From: Clostridia bacterium | Lineage (GTDB): Bacteria; Bacillota; Clostridia; Oscillospirales; CAG-382 | DNA: 51,697 nucleotides | Direction of reading: 5' to 3' | NCBI GenBank assembly: GCA_017447445.1 | Contig: JAFSNK010000041.1 | Location: 1 to 51,697, forward strand | In this document: one piece after another, positions 36,031 through 45,304 of the stretch | How positions within the stretch are numbered: position 1 is the stretch's first letter | How the letters are laid out: the number at the start of each line of letters is the position of its first letter | The notes under the pieces: generated by a model | Told to the model about the DNA's origin: nothing | The model's input: the letters and a program-made list of their open reading frames with translations, nothing else | Database searches by the model: none | Position numbers and translations under genes: made by a program

Positions 36031-37521
36031 ATGAAAAAAATCGTTGCTTTTATCCTTTTGACGGTACTGCTGGTCCCGGCGCTGTTCGCCTGCGGCGGCG
36101 ATAAACCCGCCGAAAGCTCCGCCCCCGCGGAGGAAACGTCGGTCGACCCGAAGACCGTGTTCGTCGTGCCGAAGAGCGATCTCGGCGAGCGCGAATTCAA
36201 CATACTTTGCTGGGATTTCGGATACGGTTCCAAATCCATTCTCGGCTACAGCGGAGAAGTGCTTTACAACGAGGAGAACCCCGATTCCGTCGACCTCGCG
36301 AAGAAAAACGTGATCGAGATAGTCGAGGAGCGTTTCAACTGCAAGATCAACGGCGAAATGGTCGCCGGAGACAAGAGCATACCGACAACGATCCGCAACC
36401 AGGTGGACGGCGGGCTGAACGAATACGATTTCGTGTTCGACGCGATCTACGCCACCACCCCGCTGGTTGCCGACGGCAAGCTGGTAGACCTTTACACCGT
36501 TGACACCATCGACCTTTCCGCCCCCTGGTGGGACCAGAACGCGGTGAAGGACCTTTCGCTCGGACACAAGCTTTATTTTGTGGCGGGCGACATAAATACC
36601 TATGATAATCAGGGCACCTGGTGCGTATTATTTAATAAGACGCTTAAACAGTCTTTGAACATCGAAGACGATTTCTACCAGCTCGCGCGGGACAAGAAGT
36701 GGACTCTGGACAAATTCATGGAGATCTGCTCGCGCCCGGGCATTACCGCCGAAACGAACGGCGACGGCGTGCTGGACGAAAAGGACCAGTGGGCGTTCGG
36801 CACCGAATCCTATAATATGTACGTCCACCTTGTGGCGGGCGGCATTAAGATCGCCGGAAAGGACGCGGACGATCTTCCCTACCTTACCGTGGCGAAGGAT
36901 CCGGAAGCCACCTACACCCAGCTTGCGAAGATACTCGATTTCTACAACAAGCACGATATAGTGATGGTCGCCAACTTCTCGAACTACACGAACAAAGGGT
37001 TCCCGAACGTGTGGGAAGCCACTGTTCACAAGTCGTTCATCGAAGGGCGCGAGCTGTTCTATATGTGCGGGCTCATAAACGCCGCCTCATTCCGTGTTAT
37101 GGAAGACGAGTTCGGCATACTGCCCGTGCCGTTGCTTTACGATTCGCAGGACGAATACCACCACACCGTTTCGATGCACAACTCCACGGTCATGTATATA
37201 CCGCAGGGCGTTGAGAACATCGAGCAGGTCGGCACCGTCATCTCCGCGCTTTCGGAGGAATCGCGCAAGTACGTCACTCCGGCGTATTACGACGTTCAGT
37301 TGAAATACCGCGACACGCGCGACAACGAAAGCGGCGAGATGCTGGACCTTATCTTCTCCACCCGCACGTTCGACGTCGGCGCCGCCTACAACTGGGGTTC
37401 GATACTCGGGCAGTATATGATGGAGGATTCGAACGTCGCTTCGCGTTTCGAAGCGATGATCGGCTCGGCCCAGTCGAAGCTGGAAGAGACTGTTCAAGCG
37501 ATAGAGGAAATGGGCGTCTGA
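36031..37521 (+). CDS. Extracellular solute-binding lipoprotein (ABC type), copy 2
   Basis: 496 residues, lipobox Cys21 (VPALFAC). It is a close paralogue of the preceding gene; the central and C-terminal parts are nearly identical even at DNA level (for example around 35720-35850 and 37260-37400), while the signal peptide, linker and last 30 residues differ. This points to recent duplication or gene conversion. AAAGAGG precedes the ATG. It probably shares the upstream promoter. A strongly structured gap follows before uppP. Confidence 0.9.
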   Translation: MKKIVAFILLTVLLVPALFACGGDKPAESSAPAEETSVDPKTVFVVPKSDLGEREFNILCWDFGYGSKSILGYSGEVLYNEENPDSVDLAKKNVIEIVEERFNCKINGEMVAGDKSIPTTIRNQVDGGLNEYDFVFDAIYATTPLVADGKLVDLYTVDTIDLSAPWWDQNAVKDLSLGHKLYFVAGDINTYDNQGTWCVLFNKTLKQSLNIEDDFYQLARDKKWTLDKFMEICSRPGITAETNGDGVLDEKDQWAFGTESYNMYVHLVAGGIKIAGKDADDLPYLTVAKDPEATYTQLAKILDFYNKHDIVMVANFSNYTNKGFPNVWEATVHKSFIEGRELFYMCGLINAASFRVMEDEFGILPVPLLYDSQDEYHHTVSMHNSTVMYIPQGVENIEQVGTVISALSEESRKYVTPAYYDVQLKYRDTRDNESGEMLDLIFSTRTFDVGAAYNWGSILGQYMMEDSNVASRFEAMIGSAQSKLEETVQAIEEMGV

Positions 37522-37599
37522 GCCACCGGATATTCCCGGTGGCCGGTCCGCCGCTTTTCCGCGCGTGGATTTTTGCCGCGCGGCTTTAGCCGGGCGGAC
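37522..37599 (+). other. Structured intergenic RNA candidate between the binding proteins and uppP
   Basis: Two successive folds: GCCACCGG/CCGGTGGC (37522-37543), then a nested pair with outer GTCCGCC/GGCGGAC (37546-37599) and inner CCGCGCG/CGCGCGG (37559-37583). No T tract follows, so this may stabilise or process the mRNA 3' end rather than terminate. Confidence 0.4.
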
Positions 37600-37616
37600 G
37601 GACGGGGCTGATCTGA

Positions 37617-38456
37617 TTGGGTAATCTGGAAGCGGTATTATACGGACTTATTCAGGGTATCGCGGAGTTTCTGCCGGTCTCCAGCTCCGGGCATCTTGCG
37701 CTGGCGCAGAACTTTTTCGGCGCGGGGGCGCAGGGGGCGCTGGCATTCAACGTGCTGCTGCACCTCGCCACGCTCGTTTCGGTTTGCGCGGCGCTTAAAG
37801 AGGACGTTTGCGCGCTTCTGCGCGGGGCGTTCTCGTTTGCGAAAAAACTGTTTACCTTTAGTATTGCGAAAGCCGGTCTTACGCGGGACGAAAGGATCTT
37901 CTGCGCGGTTTTCGTTTCGGCGCTGCCGCTTATCCCCGCCAAGCTTCTTGGGCTGGACGGGCTTTGCGAACGCGTTTGCGGTTCGAGCTTCGCGGTGGGC
38001 GCGCTGCTCGTATTCAACGGCGTTATGCTGTTTGCGGCGGACAGAATGAAAAAAGGCCGCTGTTCGGTATGGAACGGCGGCGCGGCGCGGGCTTTGGGAG
38101 TCGGCGCCATCCAGGCGACGCTGGGCGTGCTTCCGGGGATATCGCGTTCCGGTTCCACCATCGCCGGGGCGAGGTTTTTCGGCTATGCGCCGGACGAAGC
38201 CGTGCGGTTTTCGTTCCTTATGTCCCTGCCCGCCATCGCGGGCGCCTGCGTTTCGGAGCTTCCGGGCGCGTTTTCCGAAGGCGCGGCGCCGCGGGCGCTC
38301 CCCTGCGTTCTGGGCGCGCTTACGGCGGGAGCGGTTGGGTTTGCGGCGGTAAAGCTGCTGCAGTATATGACAAAAAACAAGAGTCTGGGCGTTTTCGCGG
38401 TATATACCGCGGTATTGGGCGCGGCCGCGATGATCGCGGACGCCGTGATCGCCTGA
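37617..38456 (+). CDS. uppP: Undecaprenyl-diphosphate phosphatase
   Basis: A 279-residue polytopic membrane enzyme that removes a phosphate from undecaprenyl diphosphate to recycle the lipid carrier for cell-wall synthesis; overproduction gives bacitracin resistance. Both signature motifs are present: IQGIAEFLPVSSSGH near the N-terminus and PGISRSGSTI in the second half. The start appears to be a TTG, giving the usual MGNLEAVLYG beginning. ftsK follows 18 bases later in the same direction. Confidence 0.95.
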   Translation: MGNLEAVLYGLIQGIAEFLPVSSSGHLALAQNFFGAGAQGALAFNVLLHLATLVSVCAALKEDVCALLRGAFSFAKKLFTFSIAKAGLTRDERIFCAVFVSALPLIPAKLLGLDGLCERVCGSSFAVGALLVFNGVMLFAADRMKKGRCSVWNGGAARALGVGAIQATLGVLPGISRSGSTIAGARFFGYAPDEAVRFSFLMSLPAIAGACVSELPGAFSEGAAPRALPCVLGALTAGAVGFAAVKLLQYMTKNKSLGVFAVYTAVLGAAAMIADAVIA

Positions 38457-38474
38457 ACGGGGAGTTAAAAAGAA

Positions 38475-41036
38475 GTGGCTGTAAAGAAAAAGAAGACAAA
38501 AAGCAATACCCGCGCGGCAAAGCCGGCGGCAAAGAACGAAAAGAAGGAGAGCCGCGATATCCGCATAGACAAAGGCGAAGTGATACGCATCGCCGTGGTT
38601 TTCCTCGCGTTTTTCATTATACTTACGTTTATACCCGCGATAAACAACGGGTGGCTCGGCGGCATCGTCGCGGGGTTCCTGAAGGGGCTGTTCGGTCCCA
38701 TGTATTTCGTGCTGCCCTTCTTTATCCTTATAATAGACGTTATGTGGACGCGCGACCACGAAAAGGGAGTCGCAAAGACGAAATATCTGCTTTACGCGCT
38801 TGAATTCGTCTTTCTTTCGATAATCGTGCAGGTCGCCGCCGCGGGCGACGACATAACCTTCGGCACGCTTTATCCGAAGGGCAAGGAGCTGCAAAGCGCC
38901 GGGATAATATGCGGCTCGGTGGCGATGCTGTTCACTTCCACGATAGGCAATATCGCCTCCACAGTGCTTGCGATACTCGGGATCATCATCTGCGCGCTGT
39001 TCCTGTTCGGGACCACCCCGAAAGCGACCGTTATGGCTGTTATCAACTACTTCCGCGAATCCGTTTCGCGCCCGGTGGAGGACGACGGTGAAGGCGGCGA
39101 CGCCGGAGAGGCGGCGGACGAACGGCGCGTGTTCCGGCACGGCGAACGGAAGATCGAAGCCGACGACCTGGTCGGCGACAAAAAGCCGGTCACGGTAGAG
39201 CTGCCGGAGGACCCCGCCGCGCGCCGCAGAGCGAAGGACAAATACTACGAGGATTACGACGACGGCATAGAGGACCTCGGCAAGCGCCGCCCCGCCCGCG
39301 CGGAAAGCGACGATCCCGCGGTAGTGATCGACGACGGGATACCCCCGTTCGACCTCGCGCCGGATATAAAGCACACCCGCGCCCCCGCGGCGCCGAAGAC
39401 TGCCGGATTCAACACCGCGAAAGCGGAATTCCCGCTGCCGCAGGAGGGTGAGCGCAACCCCGAAGCGAACGCCGCGGACCCGGTTGCGGAAAGCGAGGAC
39501 GACGAGCTGTTCCTCGATCCGGTGGAGGACACCCCGTACGTGTTCCCGCCCATATCGCTGCTGACCGAGGGCGATTCCGGCAACACCCGCCCGCCGCAGA
39601 GCGAGATAGAGCGCACGAGCCGCAAGCTGGAGGACGTGCTTGCCAGCTTCAACGTAAAAGCGAAGGTTATAAACTGCACCTGCGGGCCTACGGTCACGCG
39701 GTATGAGCTTCAGCCCGAGACCGGCGTCCGTGTGAAAGCGATATCCAACCTCGCGGACGATATCGCCCTGCATCTGGCGGCGACCTCCGTCCGTATAGAA
39801 AACATCCCCGGCAAGGCGGCGGTGGGTATAGAGATACCGAACAAGGCGAACTACATCGTCCGGCTGCGCGACCTTATCGAAAACAGCGCCTTCCGCGACA
39901 GCAAGAGCCGCCTTTACACCGCGCTGGGCGAGGACGTGGCGGGGAATCCGGTGTATCTGGATATCGCCAAAATGCCGCACCTGCTTATCGCGGGGGCTAC
40001 GGGCATGGGCAAATCGGTATGCATAAACTCGCTTATCGTTTCCCTGCTCTACCGCAACCATCCCAACGACGTAAAGCTTATACTCATAGACCCGAAAAAG
40101 GTCGAATTCCAGCCGTATAACGACATTCCGCACCTGCTCGTCCCGGTGATAACCGAACCGAAGAACGCCGCGGGCACCCTGAACTGGGCGTGCAACGAGA
40201 TGGAGAACCGCTACAACCTTATTCAGGAAGTCGGCGTGCGCGACCTCGCGGGATACAACAATATGATAGCCGACGATCCGGAGCGCAAGCCGATGCCGCA
40301 GATAGTTATTATCATCGACGAGCTTGCCGACCTTATGATGACGGCGCCGGACGACGTGGAAACTTCTATTTGCCGTCTGGCGCAGAAGGCGCGCGCGGCG
40401 GGGATACATCTTGTTATCGGTACGCAGAGGCCCTCGGTAGACGTCGTGACCGGCCTTATAAAAGCGAACATACCGTCGCGCATCGCGTTCACGGTGGCTT
40501 CGCAGGTGGACAGCCGCACGATACTGGATATGACCGGCGCCGAAAAGCTGCTGGGCAGAGGCGATATGCTTTATTACCCGGTCGGCGCGATGAAGCCGAT
40601 GCGCGTTCAGGGCGCGTTCGTCGACGACAAGAGCGAGCTCGCCGGGATAACTCAGTTCATCCGCGAAGCGGCGGTGGCGCATTACGACGAAAACATTATG
40701 CAGCAGATCGAGCAGGAAGCCAAGCTGTGCGGTATGAAGGGCAAGCGCGGAGCCGCCGCGGCGGAAGCCGCGGACGACGGCGGGGACGACAGATCGGACC
40801 CGATGCTGATGGACGCGATAGAAGTCGCGATAGAATGCGGCACCGTTTCCACTTCCCTGCTGCAGCGCCGGCTTTCGCTGGGCTACGCGCGCGCGGCGCG
40901 CATAATCGACAAAATGGAGCGCAAGGGCTTTATCGGCCAGTTCGATTCCACCACCAAAAAACGCGCCATACTTATCACGCACGAGCAGTTCCTTGAAATG
41001 AAACTGAACGGTGATAAGTCCGACGCGGGCGAATAA
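38475..41036 (+). CDS. ftsK: FtsK/SpoIIIE-type DNA translocase
   Basis: 853 residues. A basic N-terminus, four to five membrane helices (about 38-190), an acidic variable linker, and the RecA-like motor with Walker A GATGMGKS (about residue 508), IVIIIDELADLM, and TQRPSVDVVTG. A C-terminal winged-helix gamma domain (SLLQRRLSLGYARAARIIDK) reads chromosome-orientation sites. It pumps DNA across the division septum and, in spore formers, into the forespore; FtsK and SpoIIIE cannot be told apart here. The start is GTG with a weak GGGGAG site. Ends at a bidirectional terminator. Confidence 0.95.
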   Translation: MAVKKKKTKSNTRAAKPAAKNEKKESRDIRIDKGEVIRIAVVFLAFFIILTFIPAINNGWLGGIVAGFLKGLFGPMYFVLPFFILIIDVMWTRDHEKGVAKTKYLLYALEFVFLSIIVQVAAAGDDITFGTLYPKGKELQSAGIICGSVAMLFTSTIGNIASTVLAILGIIICALFLFGTTPKATVMAVINYFRESVSRPVEDDGEGGDAGEAADERRVFRHGERKIEADDLVGDKKPVTVELPEDPAARRRAKDKYYEDYDDGIEDLGKRRPARAESDDPAVVIDDGIPPFDLAPDIKHTRAPAAPKTAGFNTAKAEFPLPQEGERNPEANAADPVAESEDDELFLDPVEDTPYVFPPISLLTEGDSGNTRPPQSEIERTSRKLEDVLASFNVKAKVINCTCGPTVTRYELQPETGVRVKAISNLADDIALHLAATSVRIENIPGKAAVGIEIPNKANYIVRLRDLIENSAFRDSKSRLYTALGEDVAGNPVYLDIAKMPHLLIAGATGMGKSVCINSLIVSLLYRNHPNDVKLILIDPKKVEFQPYNDIPHLLVPVITEPKNAAGTLNWACNEMENRYNLIQEVGVRDLAGYNNMIADDPERKPMPQIVIIIDELADLMMTAPDDVETSICRLAQKARAAGIHLVIGTQRPSVDVVTGLIKANIPSRIAFTVASQVDSRTILDMTGAEKLLGRGDMLYYPVGAMKPMRVQGAFVDDKSELAGITQFIREAAVAHYDENIMQQIEQEAKLCGMKGKRGAAAAEAADDGGDDRSDPMLMDAIEVAIECGTVSTSLLQRRLSLGYARAARIIDKMERKGFIGQFDSTTKKRAILITHEQFLEMKLNGDKSDAGE

Positions 41037-41055
41037 AACAAAAAAACGACACGCA

Positions 41056-41085
41056 AAAACGGCGCCTTTGAACGGGCGCCGTTTT
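41056..41085. terminator. Bidirectional terminator between ftsK and the HAD phosphatase gene
   Basis: An 11-bp stem AAAACGGCGCC/GGCGCCGTTTT with an 8-base loop and T-rich sequence on both sides, between convergent genes. Confidence 0.8.
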
Positions 41086-41094
41086 CTTACGCGT

Positions 41095-41769
41095 TTATTT
41101 CACGCCGAGGGCGGAAAAGACCGCCTCCGAAAGCTCTTTTACGTCCCGCACGGGCCGGACGCCGCAGAGATCGCGCAGCTTTTCGGGGCTCGTGTAGCCG
41201 TAGCCGACCGGGATGAACCGCACTCCGGCGTTTTTCGCGGTCCCGGCGTCGGTGATCCCGTCGCCGATAAGCACCGCGTTCCGCGGCTCCGTGTGAAGCG
41301 CTTTCAGCGCCTCCAGCGCGGTGAACGGGGCGGGCTTGCGCTCCGGTTCGGCGCGGACTCCGCGGGTGAAGGCGATATCCCCGCCGAAGAAGTGCTCGAT
41401 GATCGCCTCCGCGCAGGAATCGTCCTTGTTGGAAACGACGGCGGAGCTTACGCCGCGCGCTTTCAGCTCGCGCAAAAGCTCCGGTATCCCGGGATACGGG
41501 CGGGTGTGCGTGAACAGGTCGGACCTGTATTCCTCCGTAAAGGCGAGCCGCAGTTTTCCGCATTCCTCGCTTTCCGGCGGCAGCCCCGAGGCGCGCGCGA
41601 CGAGCACGAGCGCGCCGCTGCCGATAAATCCGTTCACGTCGGCGCGGGTATAATCGCTTCTGAACCCGTTTTTGCCGAGCGTGCGGTTGAGCGCCGAAGT
41701 GAGGTCGCCGAGCGTGTCGAGCAGAGTCCCGTCCAGATCGAACAGCGCGGCTTTGTTAATCGGCGACAT
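41095..41769 (-). CDS. HAD hydrolase, phosphoglycolate phosphatase-like
   Basis: 224 residues. The nucleophile motif LFDLDGTLLDT, cap domain, VVSNKDD, a lysine in RKPAP, and GDGITDAGTAKNAG are those of the Gph/PGP group of HAD phosphatases. Likely roles are removal of 2-phosphoglycolate or another small phosphoester; the substrate cannot be decided. The start overlaps the end of acpP by 14 bases, so both are in one transcript. Confidence 0.88.
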   Translation of the reverse strand: MSPINKAALFDLDGTLLDTLGDLTSALNRTLGKNGFRSDYTRADVNGFIGSGALVLVARASGLPPESEECGKLRLAFTEEYRSDLFTHTRPYPGIPELLRELKARGVSSAVVSNKDDSCAEAIIEHFFGGDIAFTRGVRAEPERKPAPFTALEALKALHTEPRNAVLIGDGITDAGTAKNAGVRFIPVGYGYTSPEKLRDLCGVRPVRDVKELSEAVFSALGVK

Positions 41770-41983
41770 TCTCTAAATAATCGGCGATATCCTTTACCGT
41801 GCGAAGACCGGCGACGTCGTCGTCGGGGATGGTTATGTTCATCTCGTCCTCCAGCGTCATAAGCATTTCGACCACGTCGAGACTGTCCGCCCCTAGGTCC
41901 TCGAGCACGTACGCGTCGTCGGCTATTTCGTCGGGAGACATCCTTAACTGTTTTGCGATAACTTCTTTTACTCTTTCGATCAT
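41756..41983 (-). CDS. acpP: Acyl carrier protein
   Basis: A 75-residue acidic protein with the phosphopantetheine site Ser34 in LGADSLDVVEM. It carries growing acyl chains in fatty-acid synthesis. The start is the ATG of MIERVKEVIAKQ; AAAGGAT lies somewhat far upstream, and the 20 extra codons open upstream look non-coding. No other fab genes are adjacent. The 178-base gap to ruvC holds a GGGTG/CACCC hairpin in the acpP leader, three TATAG repeats, and a GGCGCGAA/TTCGCGCC hairpin. Confidence 0.95.
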   Translation of the reverse strand: MIERVKEVIAKQLRMSPDEIADDAYVLEDLGADSLDVVEMLMTLEDEMNITIPDDDVAGLRTVKDIADYLENVAD

Positions 41984-42132
41984 TGTGAAAAATTTATCCT
42001 TTCTTTTGTTGTTTTGCCTTTCGTTCGGGCGGGTGCGGCACACCCGTCGAACTATACTATACTATCCGTCCGGAAAAAACAAGTCTTTTTGAAAAATTTT
42101 TTGATCTTTGGCGCGAAAAAGTTCGCGCCTTG

Positions 42133-42161
42133 TTGACTGGCGGCTTTTTTTGTGTTATAAT
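42133..42161 (+). promoter_or_regulatory. Promoter of ruvCAB
   Basis: TTGACT (42133-42138), 17 bp, perfect TATAAT (42156-42161), about 60 bases before the ruvC start. Confidence 0.75.
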
Positions 42162-42221
42162 ATTGTGATTAAATAGAATTATAATACCATTACTATGTTT
42201 ATATCCCGAAAGGAGACGCCG

Positions 42222-42704
42222 ATGCTTATACTGGGGATCGATCCGGGGCTCGCCACCGTGGGGTTCGGGCTCGTGCAGAAGAACGGTCAGGATTACCGCG
42301 CGGTGGAATACGGCGCGATAATAACAAAACCGCACCGGATGATCGAATCGCGGCTTTCGGAGATATACGACGAGATGTCGGAGCTGCTGCGCCGCCACCG
42401 CCCCGACTGTATGGCGGTGGAGGAGCTGTTCTTCAACAACAACACCACCACGGCGATAGACGTCGCGATGGCGCGCGGGGTGATACTGCTCGCCGCGAAC
42501 AAGGCGGGGGTGGATATTTATGAATACACCCCGTTGGAGGTAAAAAGCTCCGTCGCCGGGTACGGCAGGGCGGAAAAATCGCAGGTGCAGTATATGGTGC
42601 GGCTTATGCTGGGGCTTAAAGAGACGCCGAAGCCGGACGACACCGCGGACGCGCTTGCGCTGGCGCTGTGCCACGGCACGAGGATAACGAATTACAAGGT
42701 TTAG
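42222..42704 (+). CDS. ruvC: Holliday junction resolvase RuvC
   Basis: A 160-residue endonuclease that cuts Holliday junctions. The four acidic catalytic residues are visible: Asp7 (LGIDPG), Glu67 or 68 (AVEELFF), Asp140 and Asp143 (DDTADA). The start is the ATG of MLILGIDPG with AAAGGAG six bases upstream. First gene of ruvC-ruvA-ruvB. Confidence 0.96.
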   Translation: MLILGIDPGLATVGFGLVQKNGQDYRAVEYGAIITKPHRMIESRLSEIYDEMSELLRRHRPDCMAVEELFFNNNTTTAIDVAMARGVILLAANKAGVDIYEYTPLEVKSSVAGYGRAEKSQVQYMVRLMLGLKETPKPDDTADALALALCHGTRITNYKV

Positions 42705-42715
42705 GAGGAATGGGC

Positions 42716-43321
42716 ATGATACACTTCATCAGCGGCAGACTGGTCTCTCTCGCGAGCGACCGCGCGATAATCGAATGCTCCGGCGTGGGGTTTTCGGTCG
42801 GCATTTCGGTGGCGACCTGTTCCAAGCTCGCCCCCTATTCCGGCAAGAGCGTTACGGTCTACACCTATATGGCGGTGAGCGAGGACGATATTTCGCTGTT
42901 CGGGTTCGCCTCGGAGGACGAGCTGGAGCTTTTCAAAAAGCTGATCTCGGTCTCCGGCATCGGTCCAAAAGGCGGGATGTCGATACTCGGCGCGCTTACG
43001 CCGGACGCGCTTCGCAGCGCAGTCGCGCATAACGACGCGAAGGCGATATCGCACGCGCCGGGAGTCGGGCTGAAGACCGCGCAGAAGCTTATTATAGAAT
43101 TAAAGGACAAGCTCGGCGCCGTCGGCGGGGATATTTCGTTCGACGGCGGCGATACGCCGCAAAGCGGCGAAAAGCTTTCGCAGGTGATGGATACTTTGGT
43201 GCTTTACGGCTTCCCGCGGGCGCGCGTGGCGGAAGCGCTGAAGCGCCAGGACACCTCGCTCCCGCTGGAGGAGCTGATTTCCGAAACGCTGCGCACTCTG
43301 GGTAAGGAGGCGGGTATCTGA
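42716..43321 (+). CDS. ruvA: Holliday junction branch-migration protein RuvA
   Basis: 201 residues. RuvA tetramers bind the junction and load RuvB. The N-terminal OB fold ([12 protein letters not shown]) is followed by helix-hairpin-helix motifs ([32 protein letters not shown]) and a C-terminal RuvB-binding helix bundle. AGGAGG lies seven bases before the ATG. The stop overlaps the ruvB start as TGATG. Confidence 0.96.
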   Translation: MIHFISGRLVSLASDRAIIECSGVGFSVGISVATCSKLAPYSGKSVTVYTYMAVSEDDISLFGFASEDELELFKKLISVSGIGPKGGMSILGALTPDALRSAVAHNDAKAISHAPGVGLKTAQKLIIELKDKLGAVGGDISFDGGDTPQSGEKLSQVMDTLVLYGFPRARVAEALKRQDTSLPLEELISETLRTLGKEAGI

Positions 43322-44409
43322 TGCCGATTAACTCCAAGATTCCGGATTATTCCGACGATTTCGATTTTGAATCGCGCATAACGCAGGCGGAATACTCGGC
43401 GGAGGACGCCGAGACCGACGTTTCGCTCCGCCCGAAGACGCTTGCCGAATACGTCGGGCAGACCAAGGTAAAAAATAATTTGGAAGTGTTCATAAAAGCC
43501 GCCGCCGCGCGCGGCGACCCGCTTGACCACGTGCTGCTGCACGGCCCCCCGGGGCTGGGCAAGACCACGCTTTCGATGATTATCGCCGCGGAGCTGGGCG
43601 TGAATCTGCGCGTTACCAGCGGACCGGCTATCGAAAAGGCGGGCGACCTCGCGGCGCTGCTCACCACGCTTGAAACCAACGATATACTCTTTATCGACGA
43701 GATACACCGTCTTCCCCGCCAGGTGGAGGAGGTGCTTTACCCGGCGATGGAGGACCACGTTCTCGACCTTATGATGGGCAAGGGCGCCGGGGCGCGCTCG
43801 ATACGCATCCCGTTGAAACCGTTTACGCTTATCGGCGCCACCACGCGCGCCGGGCAGCTCTCGTCGCCGCTGCGCGACAGGTTCGGTATGTCCTTCCGGC
43901 TGGAGCTCTACTCGCCGGAGGAGCTTTCGCTAATAGTTACCCGCTCCGCGGGGATACTGGGCATTCCGATCACCGCCGACGGTGCCTACGAGATAGCGCT
44001 GCGCTCCCGCGGGACGCCGCGTATCGCGAACAGGTTTTTGAAGCGGGTGCGCGATTTTGCCACCGTTCGCGGCAACGGAGTTATAGATTTCGACATCACC
44101 CGCGTCGCGCTCGACGCGCTGGAGGTGGACGCGTTGGGGCTCGATTCCGTGGACAGGCGGATGCTCGGCGCGATAATCAAGCACTTCAACGGCGGTCCGG
44201 TAGGGTTGGAAACGCTTGCCGCCGTCACCGGGGAGGAAGCCGTTACGCTGGAGGACGTTTACGAGCCGTATCTGCTTCGGCTCGGCTTTATAAACCGCAC
44301 TCCCCGCGGGCGCTGCGCCACGGCGAGCGCATACAGGCACCTCGGGCTGGAGCCGCCCGCGAATCTTACCGGAAACTCCGCGGACGGGCAGATAACGCTT
44401 TTAGATTAG
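43321..44409 (+). CDS. ruvB: Holliday junction branch-migration ATPase RuvB
   Basis: A 362-residue AAA+ ring motor. Walker [10 protein letters not shown] (75-83), Walker [11 protein letters not shown], sensor I GATTRAG, an arginine finger region LRDRFG, and a C-terminal winged helix ([20 protein letters not shown]). It drives branch migration together with RuvA. Its start overlaps the ruvA stop by one base. Confidence 0.97.
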   Translation: MPINSKIPDYSDDFDFESRITQAEYSAEDAETDVSLRPKTLAEYVGQTKVKNNLEVFIKAAAARGDPLDHVLLHGPPGLGKTTLSMIIAAELGVNLRVTSGPAIEKAGDLAALLTTLETNDILFIDEIHRLPRQVEEVLYPAMEDHVLDLMMGKGAGARSIRIPLKPFTLIGATTRAGQLSSPLRDRFGMSFRLELYSPEELSLIVTRSAGILGIPITADGAYEIALRSRGTPRIANRFLKRVRDFATVRGNGVIDFDITRVALDALEVDALGLDSVDRRMLGAIIKHFNGGPVGLETLAAVTGEEAVTLEDVYEPYLLRLGFINRTPRGRCATASAYRHLGLEPPANLTGNSADGQITLLD

Positions 44410-44427
44410 TTATTTTGGAGAAACGAT

Positions 44428-45288
44428 ATGTATTCCGCCGATAAATGGAAAGAATACCGTTTGCTGGACGCCGTCAACGGCGAAAGACTGGAGCGCTGGG
44501 GAGAATACACCCTGGTGCGCCCGGACCCGCAGGTGATCTGGCGGGGCGAAAAGAAGCGCCCCGAATGGAAGACTGCGCAGGGTATATACCGCCGCGCGAA
44601 CACCGGGGGCGGCGAATGGATAAAAAAAGAGCTGCCGGAGGAATGGATTATTAACTACGGCGAGCTGGCTTTTTCGCTTTCGCCGATGGGGTTCAAGCAT
44701 ACCGGGCTGTTCCCGGAGCAGGCGGCGAACTGGGAATGGTTCGTTCCGCTTATAAAAAACGCCGGGCGCGAAATAAAGCTTCTTAACCTTTTCGCCTACA
44801 CCGGCGGCGCTTCCGTCGCGGCGGCAAAGGCGGGCGCTTTCGTATGCCACGTCGACGCTTCCAAGGGTATGGTCGCCAAGGCGAAGCGCAACGCCGCGCT
44901 TTCCGGCATACCCGGCGACAGGATAAGATATATCGTCGACGACTGCTTCAAATTCGTCTCGCGCGAGATACGGCGAGGCAACAAATACGACGCGGTGATA
45001 CTCGATCCGCCTTCGTTCGGGCGCGGGCCCGGCGGCGAAAAATGGGTGATCGAGGAAGGGCTCGACGAGCTCGCGGGGCTTATCTGCGAGGTCGTTTCGG
45101 ACGATCCGCTGTTCATACTTCTTAATTCCTACACCACCGGGCTTTCGCCCTCCGCCAACGGGTTCGTACTGCACAAGAACGCGGTGCGCCGGTTCGGCGG
45201 CAGAGTGGAAAGCGACGAGCTGGGGATACCCGTGGAGTCCTACGGGATATGCCTTCCCTGCGGCGCCGCGAGCCGGTGGACGCCTTGA
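44428..45288 (+). CDS. Class I SAM-dependent rRNA-type methyltransferase
   Basis: 286 residues of the RlmI/RlmK-like group (Methyltrans_SAM). It has LLNLFAYTGGASVAAAKAGA for SAM binding, HVDASKGMVAKAKRNA, and VILDPPSFGRGP with the DPPSF motif found in 23S rRNA methyltransferases. No PUA domain is evident at the N-terminus. The specific target base cannot be assigned. It lies 18 bases after ruvB and 16 before ecfA1, so it may belong to either transcript. Confidence 0.85.
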   Translation: MYSADKWKEYRLLDAVNGERLERWGEYTLVRPDPQVIWRGEKKRPEWKTAQGIYRRANTGGGEWIKKELPEEWIINYGELAFSLSPMGFKHTGLFPEQAANWEWFVPLIKNAGREIKLLNLFAYTGGASVAAAKAGAFVCHVDASKGMVAKAKRNAALSGIPGDRIRYIVDDCFKFVSREIRRGNKYDAVILDPPSFGRGPGGEKWVIEEGLDELAGLICEVVSDDPLFILLNSYTTGLSPSANGFVLHKNAVRRFGGRVESDELGIPVESYGICLPCGAASRWTP

Positions 45289-45304
45289 ATTCGGTGATTG
45301 ATAA

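Noticed and set aside
37638..40982. A very long open frame (over 1100 codons) on the minus strand opposite uppP and ftsK
   Set aside because: It is antisense to two well-supported genes, has Arg/His-rich composition without domains or a ribosome site, and arises from GC-rich codon use.
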